Positions 11,308 to 24,276 of a stretch of 51,975 bases of DNA are shown in pieces. Below the pieces are notes generated by a model, which saw nothing but the letters and a program-made list of their open reading frames with translations, searched no databases and was not told where the DNA came from. A program made the position numbers and the translations under genes. Positions within the stretch are counted from its first letter, which is position 1. Every line of letters starts with the position of its first letter. The stretch covers positions 1 through 51,975 of the forward strand of contig NZ_JAOPHT010000022.1 in the NCBI RefSeq assembly GCF_025515305.1. The letters run 5' to 3'. This stretch comes from Roseicyclus sediminis. Lineage in GTDB: Bacteria > Pseudomonadota > Alphaproteobacteria > Rhodobacterales > Rhodobacteraceae.

Positions 11308-11868
11308 GTGAGCGAACCTGCTTCGATCTCGACCGGCATTGCCGCGCGTTACGCGACCGCGATGTTTGAACTGGCTCAGGAAAGCGGGGCGCTTGACGCG
11401 CTTGAGGCGGATGTTTCCGCGCTCGAAGCCGCATTGGCCGAAAGCGCCGACCTCCGGGACCTGATCAATTCGCCCATCTATGGCCGCGACGAAACGCAGT
11501 CCGCGATCGGCGGCGTCGCAGACGCGATGGGCGTGAACGCGATCACCGGCAACACGCTGCGCCTGATGGCCGGCAAGCGCCGTCTCTTCGTTCTTCCCGC
11601 GCTCCTGCGCGAGCTCCGGTCGCGCATCGCCGACCACAAGGGCGAGGTCACCGCGGATGTGACCAGTGCCAAGGCCCTGACCAAGGCGCAGTCCGACAAG
11701 CTGCAGAAGGCGCTGTCGGCGTCCGTCGGTCGCGAGGTCAAGTTGAATGCGACCGTTGATGAAAGCCTCATCGGCGGTCTTGTCGTCAAGGTGGGCTCGC
11801 GGATGATCGACACGTCGATCCGCGCGAAGCTCAACTCCCTCCAGAACACCATGAAAGAGGTCGGATAA
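11308..11868 (+). CDS. atpH: F1Fo ATP synthase subunit delta
   Basis: 186 residues from the GTG at 11308 ([23 protein letters not shown]), the exact length usual in this family; a GTG two codons earlier is less likely. GAAAGGG at 11296-11302 is the ribosome binding site. Delta sits on top of the F1 head and ties it to the peripheral stalk. The N-terminal helical domain and the C-terminal [19 protein letters not shown] segment are conserved. First gene of atpHAGDC; the stop codon touches the atpA start. The Fo genes are elsewhere, as is normal in alphaproteobacteria. Confidence 0.93.
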   Translation: MSEPASISTGIAARYATAMFELAQESGALDALEADVSALEAALAESADLRDLINSPIYGRDETQSAIGGVADAMGVNAITGNTLRLMAGKRRLFVLPALLRELRSRIADHKGEVTADVTSAKALTKAQSDKLQKALSASVGREVKLNATVDESLIGGLVVKVGSRMIDTSIRAKLNSLQNTMKEVG

Positions 11869-13407
<1,539 letters not shown>

Positions 13408-13437
13408 TCCGGAACGACGCGAGGAGGGGACAGGCAG

Positions 13438-15760
<2,323 letters not shown>

Positions 15761-15824
15761 GGGATAGCCGCCACCCGCCCGACCGAACGGTGGGGCGGGG
15801 GCAGGCAGTCGAAAGGACAGGAAC

Positions 15825-16241
15825 ATGGCCGACACGATGCAATTCGACCTCGTCAGCCCCGAGCGGCGGCTGGCCTCGCTCCAGGCGACCGAGGTTCGCA
15901 TCCCCGGCGCCGAGGGCGACATGACCGCCATGGCCGACCACGCGCCGACGATCACCACGCTGCGTCCCGGCATCCTCTCGGTCACCCATGCGGGCGGCAC
16001 CGAAGAATACGTGGTGCTGGGCGGTTTCGCGGACATCTCGGGCAAGTCCGTCACCGTTCTGGCCGAGCGCGCGATGCCGTCGAGCGAGCTGACCCGCGAC
16101 GCGCACAATGCGCTGATCGAGGAATACCGCGCCGCGCACGACAAGGCGAAAGAGACCTTCCACAACGAGCCCGGCCCCGTCGACGATGCCGCCAAGTTGC
16201 TGGCCGACATGGTGGCGCTGGGCGACCGGATCGGCGGCTGA
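15825..16241 (+). CDS. atpC: F1Fo ATP synthase subunit epsilon
   Basis: 138 residues. N-terminal beta-sandwich ([57 protein letters not shown]) and a C-terminal helical part typical of epsilon, which couples gamma to the Fo ring and can inhibit ATP hydrolysis. Preceded by AAAGGA. Last gene of the operon, followed after 40 bases by a strong terminator. Confidence 0.96.
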   Translation: MADTMQFDLVSPERRLASLQATEVRIPGAEGDMTAMADHAPTITTLRPGILSVTHAGGTEEYVVLGGFADISGKSVTVLAERAMPSSELTRDAHNALIEEYRAAHDKAKETFHNEPGPVDDAAKLLADMVALGDRIGG

Positions 16242-16281
16242 CGCAGACCCTCGGGAACCGGCAGGACCACGAAATATCGAG

Positions 16282-16310
16282 CCCCCGTGCGCCCCGGCGC
16301 GCGGGGGTTT
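16282..16310 (+). terminator. Terminator of the atpHAGDC operon
   Basis: CCCCCGTGCGC (16282-16292) pairs with GCGCGCGGGGG (16297-16307) with one G-U pair and a four-base loop, followed by TTT and a T-rich stretch. Confidence 0.85.
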
Positions 16311-16426
16311 CTCGTCTCGGCCATGTCGGCAATGCCATTCTCGCGTCACGATTTTTCCGTCTCGAAGGTCCAGTTGGCCGCTAGACCACGCCGCCACGAG
16401 CAGGACAGAACCGCAGATCGCCGACC

Positions 16427-16777
16427 ATGAAACGCTTGCGCACACCACTTGTCGGGATCGACCAGGGAAGCCGGACCCTGTTCAGCGATTTCGAGGATGA
16501 CGGGCCTATGTGGTCCGGCACCGGCCCGCGTGAGGCGCGCGTGCCGGTCGCGTTCTCGGCGTTATTCCGCGGCGCGCCGGCTGTCCATGTGGGTCTGTCC
16601 ATGTGGGACACCGACGGCGACACGAACCAGCGCGCGGACCTTCGCGCCGAGGCTGTGACGGAGGCCGGCTTCGACCTCGTCTTCCGGACCTGGGGTGACA
16701 GCCGGGTGGCGCGGATCCGCGCCGACTGGCTCGCCATCGGCGAGGTCTCGGGCGAGGACGACTGGGATCTTTACTGA
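16427..16777 (+). CDS. H-type lectin domain protein
   Basis: 116 residues. About residues 40-105 match the H-type lectin fold known from discoidin and snail agglutinin: VPVAFSALFRGAPAVHVGL, then WDTDGDTNQRADLRAEAV, then FDLVFRTWGDSRVARIRADWLAIG. Such domains bind N-acetylgalactosamine-like sugars in eukaryotes; the bacterial role is unknown. No signal peptide is visible, so it may act in the cytoplasm or leave by an unusual route. It lies beyond the atp terminator in the same direction; I recall similar genes beside atpC in other Rhodobacterales. Confidence 0.8.
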   Translation: MKRLRTPLVGIDQGSRTLFSDFEDDGPMWSGTGPREARVPVAFSALFRGAPAVHVGLSMWDTDGDTNQRADLRAEAVTEAGFDLVFRTWGDSRVARIRADWLAIGEVSGEDDWDLY

Positions 16778-17308
16778 GGCGCGGGGACCCGCGATTGCCG
16801 AAAATGGGGGGCACGGAAGATCCGTTCGACCTCCAGCCGCAAGTTCACCCCTGCAACGTTCACCGCGCGACAGACGGCCGGGCGCATGAGCCGTCCGGAT
16901 GCCTGTTTCAGTGCCGTCCCGCCACCGGTCCGGATCTACGCGCTCTGCCGTGACATGGCGTTCGGCCGGCCATCTCGGGACGCACCGGACGCGGGCCCGC
17001 GTCCCGCAACCGGATCACCGCCATGCGGGTCGGAAACCGGAAACCCGCAGCGCCTGTCACCGCCCGGCCGTCAGGGAGCCGGAGGTCCGAGCCGGAAGGT
17101 GGCATCCGCTATCCCTTGCCGAATTGCCGAAGCGCGGGGCCATGCCACGCCATTCCCGGCATCTGGTCGGCCTATCGTCCCGAATTACCGCTGCATCCGC
17201 TGTTCGCACGCGGGGCGACATGTGGCCAATCTCGCCTTCGCAGCCGTCTTTCGTCGCAACCGCGCCATGAAGCTTGCGCCGGGGTCCGTTCCCGGGGGAT
17301 AGGGCGCC
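16778..17308. other. Gene-free stretch between the lectin gene and the MFS gene
   Basis: 531 bases. A 138-codon frame (16886-17302, plus) has no ribosome binding site, an arginine/proline-rich product and no family resemblance, so I treat it as noise from high GC. I see no tRNA, repeat or strong terminator. It may hold the MFS promoter. Confidence 0.5.
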
Positions 17309-18535
17309 ATGAAGTCCGAGCGCGGCCCCCTGATCTTCATTCTCGCCACCCTGATGATCGACGCCATCGGGATCGGCATCGTGTTCCCGATCATGCCCGA
17401 CCTGATGGCGCGCGTCGGGGCGGGGGATCTCGCCCAGGGCTCGCTCTGGGCCGGTCTTCTGATGTCGGCCTATGCAGGCGCGCAGTTCCTCTTCGCGCCG
17501 ATCGTGGGGTCCCTTTCGGACGCCTACGGGCGCAAGCCGATCCTTCTGGCGGCACTGGCCTTCCTCGCGGTCGACTACGTCATAATGGCGCTGGCCGGGT
17601 CGCTGTGGCTGCTCCTGCTTGGCCGCACGCTGGCGGGGCTTGCCGGGGCCACCTACATCACCGCGACGGCCTACATCGCCGACATCACCCCGCCCGAGCA
17701 GCGCGCAGCGCGCTTCGGCCTGATCGGGGCCGCTTTCGGCATCGGGTTCGTCCTCGGCCCCGCGCTGGGCGGGATCGTCGCGACCTGGCATGTCACCGCG
17801 CCCTTCTGGCTGGCGGCGGGGCTTGCGGCAGCGAACGTCGTCTTCGGCCTCTTCGTGCTGCCCGAGTCCCTTCGCCGCGAAAGCCGCCGCCCCTTCGGCG
17901 CGCGCGAGTTGAACCCCTTTGGCACGATCTTTGCGGCGTTCCGCGTGCCGGGCCTCGCCATCCCGCTGATCTGCATCGCCGTCTTCGAGTTCGCCAACAT
18001 GGTCTACCCGACGCTCTGGGCCTTCTGGGGGCGCGAAGTCTTTGGCTGGTCCACGCTGGTGATCGGCCTGTCGCTCTCGGCCTATGGGGTCCTCGTGGCC
18101 GGTGTCCAGGCGGGCGTGATGCCTTTCGCGGTGAAGCGGCTGGGCGAGCGGCGGCTGGCGATCTGGGGACTGGTGCTCGGGGCGGCGTCGCTCGCGGGAT
18201 TCGGCTTTGCCGACGCGCTCTGGATGGTGGCGATCCTCCTGCCGATCGCGGCCTTGACCGACCTCGTTCCTCCCACGCTCATGGCGATGTCGTCGGGAAC
18301 GGTCGGCGAGGATCGGCAGGGCATGGTGCAGGGGGTGATCGCCTCGCTGAGTTCGCTGTCGGCGGTGCTCGCCCCGCTGGTCTTCACGCCGCTCTTCGGG
18401 GTCTTCGTGTCGGGGTCGGCCGGCATCTACCTTCCCGGAGCGCCGTTTCTCGTCGGGGCGCTGCTGGTCGTGGCGATCCTGCCGCTGGCCCTGAGATTGT
18501 CCGGGGCGGGTTACGCACGTCGCCCGCTGGGCTAG
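17309..18535 (+). CDS. MFS drug/proton antiporter, TetA(TCR)-like
   Basis: 408 residues, 12 predicted membrane helices. MFS motif A GSLSDAYGRKPILL lies in the loop after helix 2 (G67, D71, R75), and motif C-like GAAFGIGFVLGPALGG in helix 5 marks the drug:proton antiporter group. Opening residues LIFILATLMIDAIGIGIVFPIMPDL resemble TetA of classes A/C/G. Substrate cannot be told; chromosomal TetA-like pumps in roseobacters need not confer tetracycline resistance, and no TetR-type repressor is next to it. Stands alone between two gene-free stretches. Confidence 0.85.
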   Translation: MKSERGPLIFILATLMIDAIGIGIVFPIMPDLMARVGAGDLAQGSLWAGLLMSAYAGAQFLFAPIVGSLSDAYGRKPILLAALAFLAVDYVIMALAGSLWLLLLGRTLAGLAGATYITATAYIADITPPEQRAARFGLIGAAFGIGFVLGPALGGIVATWHVTAPFWLAAGLAAANVVFGLFVLPESLRRESRRPFGARELNPFGTIFAAFRVPGLAIPLICIAVFEFANMVYPTLWAFWGREVFGWSTLVIGLSLSAYGVLVAGVQAGVMPFAVKRLGERRLAIWGLVLGAASLAGFGFADALWMVAILLPIAALTDLVPPTLMAMSSGTVGEDRQGMVQGVIASLSSLSAVLAPLVFTPLFGVFVSGSAGIYLPGAPFLVGALLVVAILPLALRLSGAGYARRPLG

Positions 18536-18754
18536 GCCCGCGTCCTGCGGCCCGGCCTACGGCGTGTGTGGCCGAGGGATGGCTCGGCGCCTTCTTCGGT
18601 CGCCTTCACCGCCTCACGCTTGCGGCGAGCAGGGTGCCCGATTGAACAAGAGCTGGCCGGAACCGAGGCAGGCCGCGGCCATGCCCGCCGGTCGACGGCG
18701 CATGTCGCGCGCTGACAGGCGACGTAAATCGGGACGCTGGCAGGGTTTGGGCGC

Positions 18755-18770
18755 GGGGTCTAGCGACCCC
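18755..18770 (-). terminator. Short hairpin overlapping the prs stop codon
   Basis: GGGGTC (18755-18760) pairs with GACCCC (18765-18770) around a four-base loop, and the prs stop TAG lies inside it. No T tract follows on the minus strand, so a terminator role is doubtful; it may protect the transcript end. Confidence 0.3.
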
Positions 18771-19788
18771 ACATCCCCCGCGGATAGAGCCCCTCGTAGA
18801 TCGGAACCAGCGAGGCCGTGTCGAACAGCGAGGAGACGCTCGTCCCCGACCAGATGTTCACGATGGACTGTGCGAACATCGGAGCCGTCGGCACGATGCG
18901 GATGTTGGGACATGCCCTCGCCTCGGCCGTCGCCTCGATCGTGTCGGTGACCACGAGCGACTTCAGGACCGAGCCCGAGATCCGCTCCACCGCAGGGCCG
19001 GACAGGACACCGTGCGTCGTGTAGGCGTGGACCTCGGTCGCGCCGCCCTCCATCAGCACGTCGGCCGCCTTGCACAGCGTGCCGGCCGTGTCGCAGATGT
19101 CATCGACGATGATGCACTTGTGGTCCTTCACGTCGCCGATCACGGTCATGCCTGCGACCTCGCCTGCCTTTTCGCGGCGCTTGTCCACGATGGCGAGCGG
19201 CGCGCCGATCCGGCTGGCTAGTTCGCGGGCGCGGGCCACGCCGCCGACATCGGGGCTGACGACCATGACGTCCGACATGTCACCGTTGAACTGGTGAAGG
19301 ATATCCAGCGCGAAGATCGGGCTGGCATAGAGGTTGTCGACGGGGATGTCGAAGAAGCCTTGGATCTGGGCCGCGTGAAGATCCATCGTCAGGACCCGCT
19401 CGACCCCGCCCTTGGCGATCATGTTGGAAACGAGCTTGGCCGAGATGGGCGTGCGCGCCTTGGTGCGCCGGTCCTGCCTTGCGTAGCCGAAATAGGGAAT
19501 CACCGCCGTGATCCGCTGGGCCGAGGACCGCCGCAGCGCGTCGGTGATGATCAGCAGTTCCATCAGGTTGTCGTTCGCCGGTTTCGACGTCGACTGGATG
19601 ATGAACATGTCCTCGCCGCGGACGTTCTCGAACACTTCGACGAAGATCTCGCCGTCGTTGAAACGCTCGACGCGCGCATCAACGAGGCTGACCTGCATCC
19701 CGCGGTGCATCGACATGCGCCTTGCGATGGCCTCGGCGAGTGTCCGGTTTGCATTGCCCGAAATGAGCTTCGGTTCGGTCGACGACAT
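18760..19788 (-). CDS. prs: Ribose-phosphate pyrophosphokinase
   Basis: 342 residues. Makes PRPP from ribose 5-phosphate and ATP for purine, pyrimidine, histidine, Trp and NAD synthesis. Motifs: [20 protein letters not shown] (43-62), flexible ATP loop [20 protein letters not shown], and the PRPP-binding loop [10 protein letters not shown] (228-237). AAGGGGG lies upstream of the ATG. Somewhat longer than the 315 residues of E. coli, as in other alphaproteobacteria (extra N-terminus and internal segments). Divergent from the HCCA isomerase gene with a 122-base space. Confidence 0.95.
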   Translation of the reverse strand: MSSTEPKLISGNANRTLAEAIARRMSMHRGMQVSLVDARVERFNDGEIFVEVFENVRGEDMFIIQSTSKPANDNLMELLIITDALRRSSAQRITAVIPYFGYARQDRRTKARTPISAKLVSNMIAKGGVERVLTMDLHAAQIQGFFDIPVDNLYASPIFALDILHQFNGDMSDVMVVSPDVGGVARARELASRIGAPLAIVDKRREKAGEVAGMTVIGDVKDHKCIIVDDICDTAGTLCKAADVLMEGGATEVHAYTTHGVLSGPAVERISGSVLKSLVVTDTIEATAEARACPNIRIVPTAPMFAQSIVNIWSGTSVSSLFDTASLVPIYEGLYPRGMWGR

Positions 19789-19851
19789 GCGGCAGCTGTC
19801 CCCCTTGCCTCGTGTCTTGCCGGACCCGTCCCCACGTGCCCCGGCATCTGG

Positions 19852-19879
19852 TTGACACCCCCTACCACCGGCCTAGGGT
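19852..19879 (+). promoter_or_regulatory. Putative promoter of the isomerase-hydrolase pair
   Basis: TTGACA (19852-19857) and TAGGGT (19874-19879) are 16 bases apart, about 31 bases before the ATG at 19911. A perfect -35 box makes this one of the better promoters in the window. Confidence 0.6.
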
Positions 19880-19910
19880 CGGCGCAAAGCCAAATGGAGG
19901 GAAGTTGCGA

Positions 19911-20510
19911 ATGGCCCATATCGAGTACTTCTTCGCGACCACGTCGCCCTTCACCTACCTTGCCGGAACCCGGATGGAGGAGGTCGCGGAACGGCACGGC
20001 GCGACGCTGAAATACCGGCCCGTGGACATCATGGCGGTCTTTCCGCGCACCGGCGGCCTGCCCCCCGGCGAACGTCACCCGGCGCGGCTCGATTACCGTC
20101 TGCAGGAACTCAGACGCCTGTCGAAAAAACACGGCCTGCCAATCGACCTCGATCCGCCCTATCGCGCGGTGAACCCCGCGCCGTCTTCCTATGCCTTCAT
20201 CGCGGCCGAGAAGGCGGGTGGCGGCGATCTCGGCAAACTTGTTCAGGCCTTCGGCGGCGCGGTCTGGCGCGACAAGCGCGACATCGCCGAGGACGCGGTA
20301 ATCGCGGACTGTCTGCAGGAAGCAGGCTTCGACCCGGGTCTCGCCGGAATGGCGATGTTGCAGGGCGCCGAGCAATACGCCCGCAACCTCGAGGATGCGG
20401 TCTCGGCCGGCGTCTTCGGCGCGCCCTTCTACATCGTGGACGGGACCGAGAAGTTCTGGGGTCAGGACCGGATCGACGACCTCGACCTGTTCCTCGCCGG
20501 CAAGCTGTGA
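19911..20510 (+). CDS. 2-Hydroxychromene-2-carboxylate isomerase-like (DsbA/GST-kappa fold)
   Basis: 199 residues from the ATG at 19911, after GGAGGG. Thioredoxin-fold protein of the HCCA isomerase group: N-terminal IEYFFATTSPFTYLAG with the glutathione-activating Ser (S12), an alpha-helical insertion, and C-terminal GVFGAPFYIVDGTEKFWGQDRIDDL, the usual cis-Pro and substrate-side signature. Family members isomerise hydroxychromene carboxylates or act as glutathione transferases kappa. No aromatic-degradation genes surround it, so the true substrate is open. Overlaps the next gene by four bases (GTGA), so the two are coupled. Confidence 0.85.
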   Translation: MAHIEYFFATTSPFTYLAGTRMEEVAERHGATLKYRPVDIMAVFPRTGGLPPGERHPARLDYRLQELRRLSKKHGLPIDLDPPYRAVNPAPSSYAFIAAEKAGGGDLGKLVQAFGGAVWRDKRDIAEDAVIADCLQEAGFDPGLAGMAMLQGAEQYARNLEDAVSAGVFGAPFYIVDGTEKFWGQDRIDDLDLFLAGKL

Positions 20511-21286
20511 GCGAAGGCATCCGCCGCTGGGGGCCGGAAGGGGCGCCTTCCGTCTTTCTGCTGCACTGCGCCCTGGCCCATGGGGGGGCCTGGGAAAAAC
20601 TGGCGCGCATCCTGTCGGACCGCTACCGACTGATCGCGCCCGACATGGTGGGTCACGGCGCCGGCCCGGACGGCGACCGGACCCGCGACTACCACGACCA
20701 GGCCACCGAACAGGCCCGCGCGCTCCTGCCGGAGGGGCCCGTGCATCTCGTCGGCCACAGTTTCGGCGCGACGGTCGCCCTGCGCCTCGCCATCGAAGAG
20801 GCGGAGCGCGTCGCCTCGTTGACGATGTATGAGCCGGTCCTTTTCGCGGCTGCCCCGGACGGGGACGCGAAACGCCGCAATGCCGAGACGCTGGCCAGCA
20901 TGACGCCGATGATCGCGGCTGGCGACACCGAACAGGCCGCGCGGCTCTTCCTGTCGGTCTGGGGGGCGGGGGGAACCTTCGACGCTCTGCCCCCGCCGCA
21001 GGCGGCCTACATGGCAGAGCGGATGTGGACCATCGCCGCGCAGCAGCCGTCGCTCCACCATGACAGCGCGCGGCTTCTGCCGCGGCTTGGCACGGTCGCC
21101 TGCCCGGTTCTGCTGATGCAGGGCAGCGCGTCGCCTCCCGTGATCGGGCAGATCCTCGACCGGCTGGAGGAGGGGCTGCGGGACACGCGGCGCATCCTCA
21201 TCGAGGGCGGCGGGCACATGGCGCCCGTCACCCACGCAAAGGCCGTCGCGGAACCGATCGGGCGCTTTCTCGACGGGTTGGGGTGA
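20507..21286 (+). CDS. Alpha/beta hydrolase
   Basis: 259 residues from a GTG that overlaps the isomerase stop. Nucleophile elbow GHSFG with Ser85, oxyanion region LLHCALAHGGAWEKLA near residue 20 and the catalytic His in EGGGHMAPVTHAKAV near the end; the acid is likely the Asp/Glu around 210-215. Generic esterase/dienelactone-type hydrolase, cytoplasmic. Translational coupling to the isomerase suggests a shared small-molecule pathway, possibly breakdown of an aromatic or lactone compound, but nothing specific is visible. Confidence 0.85.
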   Translation: MSEGIRRWGPEGAPSVFLLHCALAHGGAWEKLARILSDRYRLIAPDMVGHGAGPDGDRTRDYHDQATEQARALLPEGPVHLVGHSFGATVALRLAIEEAERVASLTMYEPVLFAAAPDGDAKRRNAETLASMTPMIAAGDTEQAARLFLSVWGAGGTFDALPPPQAAYMAERMWTIAAQQPSLHHDSARLLPRLGTVACPVLLMQGSASPPVIGQILDRLEEGLRDTRRILIEGGGHMAPVTHAKAVAEPIGRFLDGLG

Positions 21287-21314
21287 GTTTCAGCGGCGCG
21301 CGTGAGCCGACCGG

Positions 21315-22364
21315 CTATCCGATCCAGGCCTTCAGAAGCCGCGCGACATCCTCTGCCGGTTTCGCCCAGTCGCAGACGATCCGGCAGCGCACCGGCGCGT
21401 CCTCGGGGCCCGCGTCGAGCGCTTCGCCGGGAAAGAGATAGTACTGCGCCCCCGCCGCGAAGGCTCTCCGGTGCGCCGCCCGGGGCACCTCGATGAAGGC
21501 GAGGTTGCCCGCCGCCGGATGGCAGAGCCGCGCGCCGGGCACCTCCGGCAGGCGCGCCAGAAGCCCGGTCATCCGCGCGTTCGCGGCCTCGGCCATTTGT
21601 CGCCAGAGTCCGTCCGCGCAATAGGCCGCCATCTGTGCCGAAAGGTAGCGGTGCTTGGAAAAAAGGTGACCGCCGCGCTTGCGGCGAAGCTCCAGCTCGC
21701 GGCCCCTTGCGGCGTCGAAAAGCACCACCGCTTCGACGCCCATGCAGCCGTTCTTGGTGCCGCCGAAGCTGACGGCATCGACGCCCGCCTTCCAGGTCAT
21801 CTCGGCCGGGCTGCATCCAAGCGCCACGCAGGCATTGGCGAAGCGGGCCCCGTCGAGGTGCACGGGCAGACCATGCGCCTTGGCCACCGCCGCCAGCGCG
21901 GCGATCTCGTCGAGCGTGTAGACCGTCCCGCGTTCGGTCACGTTGGTCAGCGTCACCGCGCCCGGCTGGACGCCGTGCACACCCCGGTCGGCCGCCTGCA
22001 CGATGGCCGCGTCCAGCGCGCCGGGCGTCATCTTTCCGTCGGCCCCGTCCACGAGGATCAGCTTCGCGCCCGAATAGAATTCCGGCGCGCCGCATTCGTC
22101 CTCCTCCACATGGGCGTTGCGGTGGCAGAAGACCCCGTCCCAGGGCTTCGACAGGCAGGCGAGCGCCAGAGCGTTCGCGACGCTCCCCGTCGCCACGAAC
22201 TCGACCGCCGCGCCGGGCGCCTCGAACGTGTCGCGCACCGCGTCGCGCGCGGCACGGGTGATGTCGTCGTTGCCGTAGGGCATGGCGTAGCCCGCGTCAG
22301 CCTCCATCACGGCCCGCAGGATCGCCGGATGCACCGGCCCGGTATTGTCGGAGGCGAACATCAT
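21315..22364 (-). CDS. ltaE: Low-specificity L-threonine aldolase
   Basis: 349 residues, PLP fold-type I. PLP lysine is K204 in SFGGTKNGCMGVEAVV, the PLP-ring Asp is D171 in VHLDGARFAN, and the start SDNTGPVHPAI matches the family. Splits threonine or allo-threonine to glycine and acetaldehyde. Last gene of the leftward run maoC-ribF-ycgN-ltaE; its start overlaps the ycgN stop by four bases. Convergent with the hydrolase gene, with 28 bases between. Confidence 0.9.
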   Translation of the reverse strand: MMFASDNTGPVHPAILRAVMEADAGYAMPYGNDDITRAARDAVRDTFEAPGAAVEFVATGSVANALALACLSKPWDGVFCHRNAHVEEDECGAPEFYSGAKLILVDGADGKMTPGALDAAIVQAADRGVHGVQPGAVTLTNVTERGTVYTLDEIAALAAVAKAHGLPVHLDGARFANACVALGCSPAEMTWKAGVDAVSFGGTKNGCMGVEAVVLFDAARGRELELRRKRGGHLFSKHRYLSAQMAAYCADGLWRQMAEAANARMTGLLARLPEVPGARLCHPAAGNLAFIEVPRAAHRRAFAAGAQYYLFPGEALDAGPEDAPVRCRIVCDWAKPAEDVARLLKAWIG

Positions 22365-22807
22365 GTTCCCGGTTCCTCGATGATGTAGTCTTCCCAGTCT
22401 TCTTCCGGCACCTCGTATTCCGGTACCGAGATGCCCCGCACGCTGACCCCCGCCTCATGCACGCTTTCCGGGTCGCCGGATACCAGGGGATGCCACCATT
22501 TCAGCGGTTTGCGCTCGTGCAGCAGACGGTAGGCGCACGTCTCGGGCATGAAATAGGCGACATCGCCCATCGTCGCGGGCGTCAGGCGGATACATTCGGG
22601 GACCAGCGTCTTGCGGATCTCGTACTGCCCGCAGCGGCAGGTCTCGTCGTCGAGAAGGCGGCAGGCGACGCGGGTCAGCGCGACCTCGCCCGTTTCCTCG
22701 TCCTCGAGCTTGTTGAGACAGCACTTGCCGCAGCCATCGCAGAGCGCCTCCCACTCCTCGGGTGTCATGCGTTCCATCGGCACGCGCTCCCAGAAGCGGT
22801 CCCTCAT
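22361..22807 (-). CDS. YcgN/UPF0260 cysteine-cluster protein
   Basis: 148 residues. Contains the CDGCGKCCLNKL box near residues 23-34 and later CRLLDDETCRCGQY and PECIRL, the eight-cysteine pattern of the YkgJ/YcgN group, thought to bind a metal (zinc or an iron-sulfur cluster). Function unknown. Overlaps both neighbours by four bases (ribF upstream, ltaE downstream), so it is tightly coupled in the same transcript. Confidence 0.88.
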   Translation of the reverse strand: MRDRFWERVPMERMTPEEWEALCDGCGKCCLNKLEDEETGEVALTRVACRLLDDETCRCGQYEIRKTLVPECIRLTPATMGDVAYFMPETCAYRLLHERKPLKWWHPLVSGDPESVHEAGVSVRGISVPEYEVPEEDWEDYIIEEPGT

Positions 22808-23730
22808 GTACGTGACAGCGCCTTGCGGGCCGCTTCGCTGTCGGCGTCCATCTGCACGATCAGAGCGTCGAGGCTGTCGAACTTCATCTCGGGCCGCAGG
22901 AACTCCACAAGGCCGACCGACAAGTGCCGCTCGTAGAGGTCGCCGGTGAAATCGAAGAGGAAGGTTTCGAGGTTGGGCGCGGGGCGTTCGAACATCGGGC
23001 GGATGCCCAGATTGGCCACGCCCCGATAGCTGCCCGCGTGCGGGCCGCTCAGCACGTCGACGACGACGGCATAAACGCCGAGGCGCGGGACGTGCAGGCC
23101 CGCAAGCTCCATGTTCGCGGTCGGATACCCGAGCTTGCGCCCCCGTTTCTCGCCGTGCAGGACCGGCCCCTCGATCCGGTGCCAGTGGCCCAGCATGTCG
23201 GCGGCGGCGCGCGGGTCCCCCTCGCTCAGCGCGTTGCGGATCGCCGTCGACGAGACGGCGCCGGAGGATCCTTCCAGAAGCGGCGCGATCGTGACGTCGA
23301 AGCCCATCCGGGCGCCGAAGTCCCGCAGCATGGCCGCGGTTCCCGAGCGTCCCTTGCCGAAGCAGAAATCGGCGCCCACCACGACGTGGCTGACGCCAAG
23401 GCCGTTCGCAAGAACGTCGCGGGCGAATTCCTCGGCGCTCAGGCCCGCGAGGCTGGCATCGAACGGCAATTCCGCCATCACCTCGACCCCGAGCTTTTCC
23501 AGCCGGTTGGCGCGCGCTTCGGAGTTCATGAGCCGGAAGGGCGGCGCGTCGGCGGCGAAGAACTCCCTGGGATGCGGCTCGAACGTGACGACGCCGAGCG
23601 GTGCGCTCGGGCGACGGGCCAGGTCGATGACATGTGCATGGCCACGGTGCACGCCATCGAAATTGCCGATCGCCACCGAGGCGCCGCGCTCTTCGGGACG
23701 GACATACTGGTGGTCGCGCACGATCCGCAT
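22804..23730 (-). CDS. ribF: Bifunctional riboflavin kinase/FAD synthetase
   Basis: 308 residues. N-terminal FAD synthetase (nucleotidyl transferase) with IGNFDGVHRGH and VVGADFCFGKGRSG, and C-terminal riboflavin kinase with GPVLHGEKRGRKLGYPTANM and a later NLGIRPMF. Converts riboflavin to FMN and then FAD in the cytoplasm. 53 bases follow the maoC stop. The HAD gene at 24796-25671 on the same strand is commonly near ribF in this group. Confidence 0.95.
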   Translation of the reverse strand: MRIVRDHQYVRPEERGASVAIGNFDGVHRGHAHVIDLARRPSAPLGVVTFEPHPREFFAADAPPFRLMNSEARANRLEKLGVEVMAELPFDASLAGLSAEEFARDVLANGLGVSHVVVGADFCFGKGRSGTAAMLRDFGARMGFDVTIAPLLEGSSGAVSSTAIRNALSEGDPRAAADMLGHWHRIEGPVLHGEKRGRKLGYPTANMELAGLHVPRLGVYAVVVDVLSGPHAGSYRGVANLGIRPMFERPAPNLETFLFDFTGDLYERHLSVGLVEFLRPEMKFDSLDALIVQMDADSEAARKALSRT

Positions 23731-23783
23731 GGGCCGGACTTATCCGCCCTGTGGCGGGAGGGCAAGAAGGCCGGAGCGGGGTG

Positions 23784-24227
23784 TCAGTCGAACTTGCCGG
23801 AGGGTGCGAGGACGACGGCCTCGCCCTTGAGCACGACGGTGTCGCCGACCCGGCAATGGGTGGCGAGCGTGACGCGGCGTTTGCCGTAGTCGATGTCCAT
23901 GACCTCGACCTCGGCGCGGACCATGTCGCCGGGTCGCACGGGCGCCATGAACTTCAGCGTCTGGCCGAGATAGACCGTGCCATGTCCCGGAAGCTGCTCG
24001 CCGATCACCGCCGAGATCAGGCCAGCGGTCAGCATCCCGTGGGCGATGCGGCCCTCGAAGATCGTGTCGCGGGCGTAGTCGTCATCGAGGTGCACCGGGT
24101 TCCGGTCGCTCGAGACCTCCGCGAAAAGCTCGATATCCCGGTCTGTCACCAGCTTCTCAAGCGAGCGCTTCATGCCGATTTCCAGATCCTCGATGACGAT
24201 CGTGCCGGTCGTGATGTTGTCGAGCAT
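23784..24227 (-). CDS. MaoC-family (R)-specific enoyl-CoA hydratase-like protein
   Basis: 147 residues from the ATG complementary to 24225-24227, behind GGGAGAACC; the open frame continues 40 residues upstream but without support. Hot-dog fold with the hydratase signature DRNPVHLDDDYARD...GRIAHGMLTAGLIS (Asp/His pair in the D-x4-H motif) and late RPGDMVRAEVEV. Such enzymes hydrate trans-2-enoyl-CoA to (R)-3-hydroxyacyl-CoA, often to feed polyhydroxyalkanoate. A CTGC-AAT-GCAG dyad lies upstream. First gene of the leftward run into ribF. Confidence 0.88.
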   Translation of the reverse strand: MLDNITTGTIVIEDLEIGMKRSLEKLVTDRDIELFAEVSSDRNPVHLDDDYARDTIFEGRIAHGMLTAGLISAVIGEQLPGHGTVYLGQTLKFMAPVRPGDMVRAEVEVMDIDYGKRRVTLATHCRVGDTVVLKGEAVVLAPSGKFD

Positions 24228-24276
24228 GTCCGGTTCTCCCTGGGCCATGGCGGCCTGATACCTCATCGGACCCGCC

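Noticed and set aside
16320..16400. Short tRNA-like string on the minus strand (GTGGTCTAGCGGCC)
   Set aside because: It looks like a D-arm, but no anticodon stem, T-loop GTTCGAATC or acceptor pairing follows, so it is not a tRNA.
16886..17302. 138-codon plus-strand frame before the MFS gene
   Set aside because: No ribosome binding site, low-complexity Pro/Arg-rich product, atypical codon use.
17309..18535. Acquired tetracycline-resistance gene
   Set aside because: No divergent TetR gene, no mobile element and the base composition matches the surroundings; better seen as a chromosomal MFS pump of unknown substrate.
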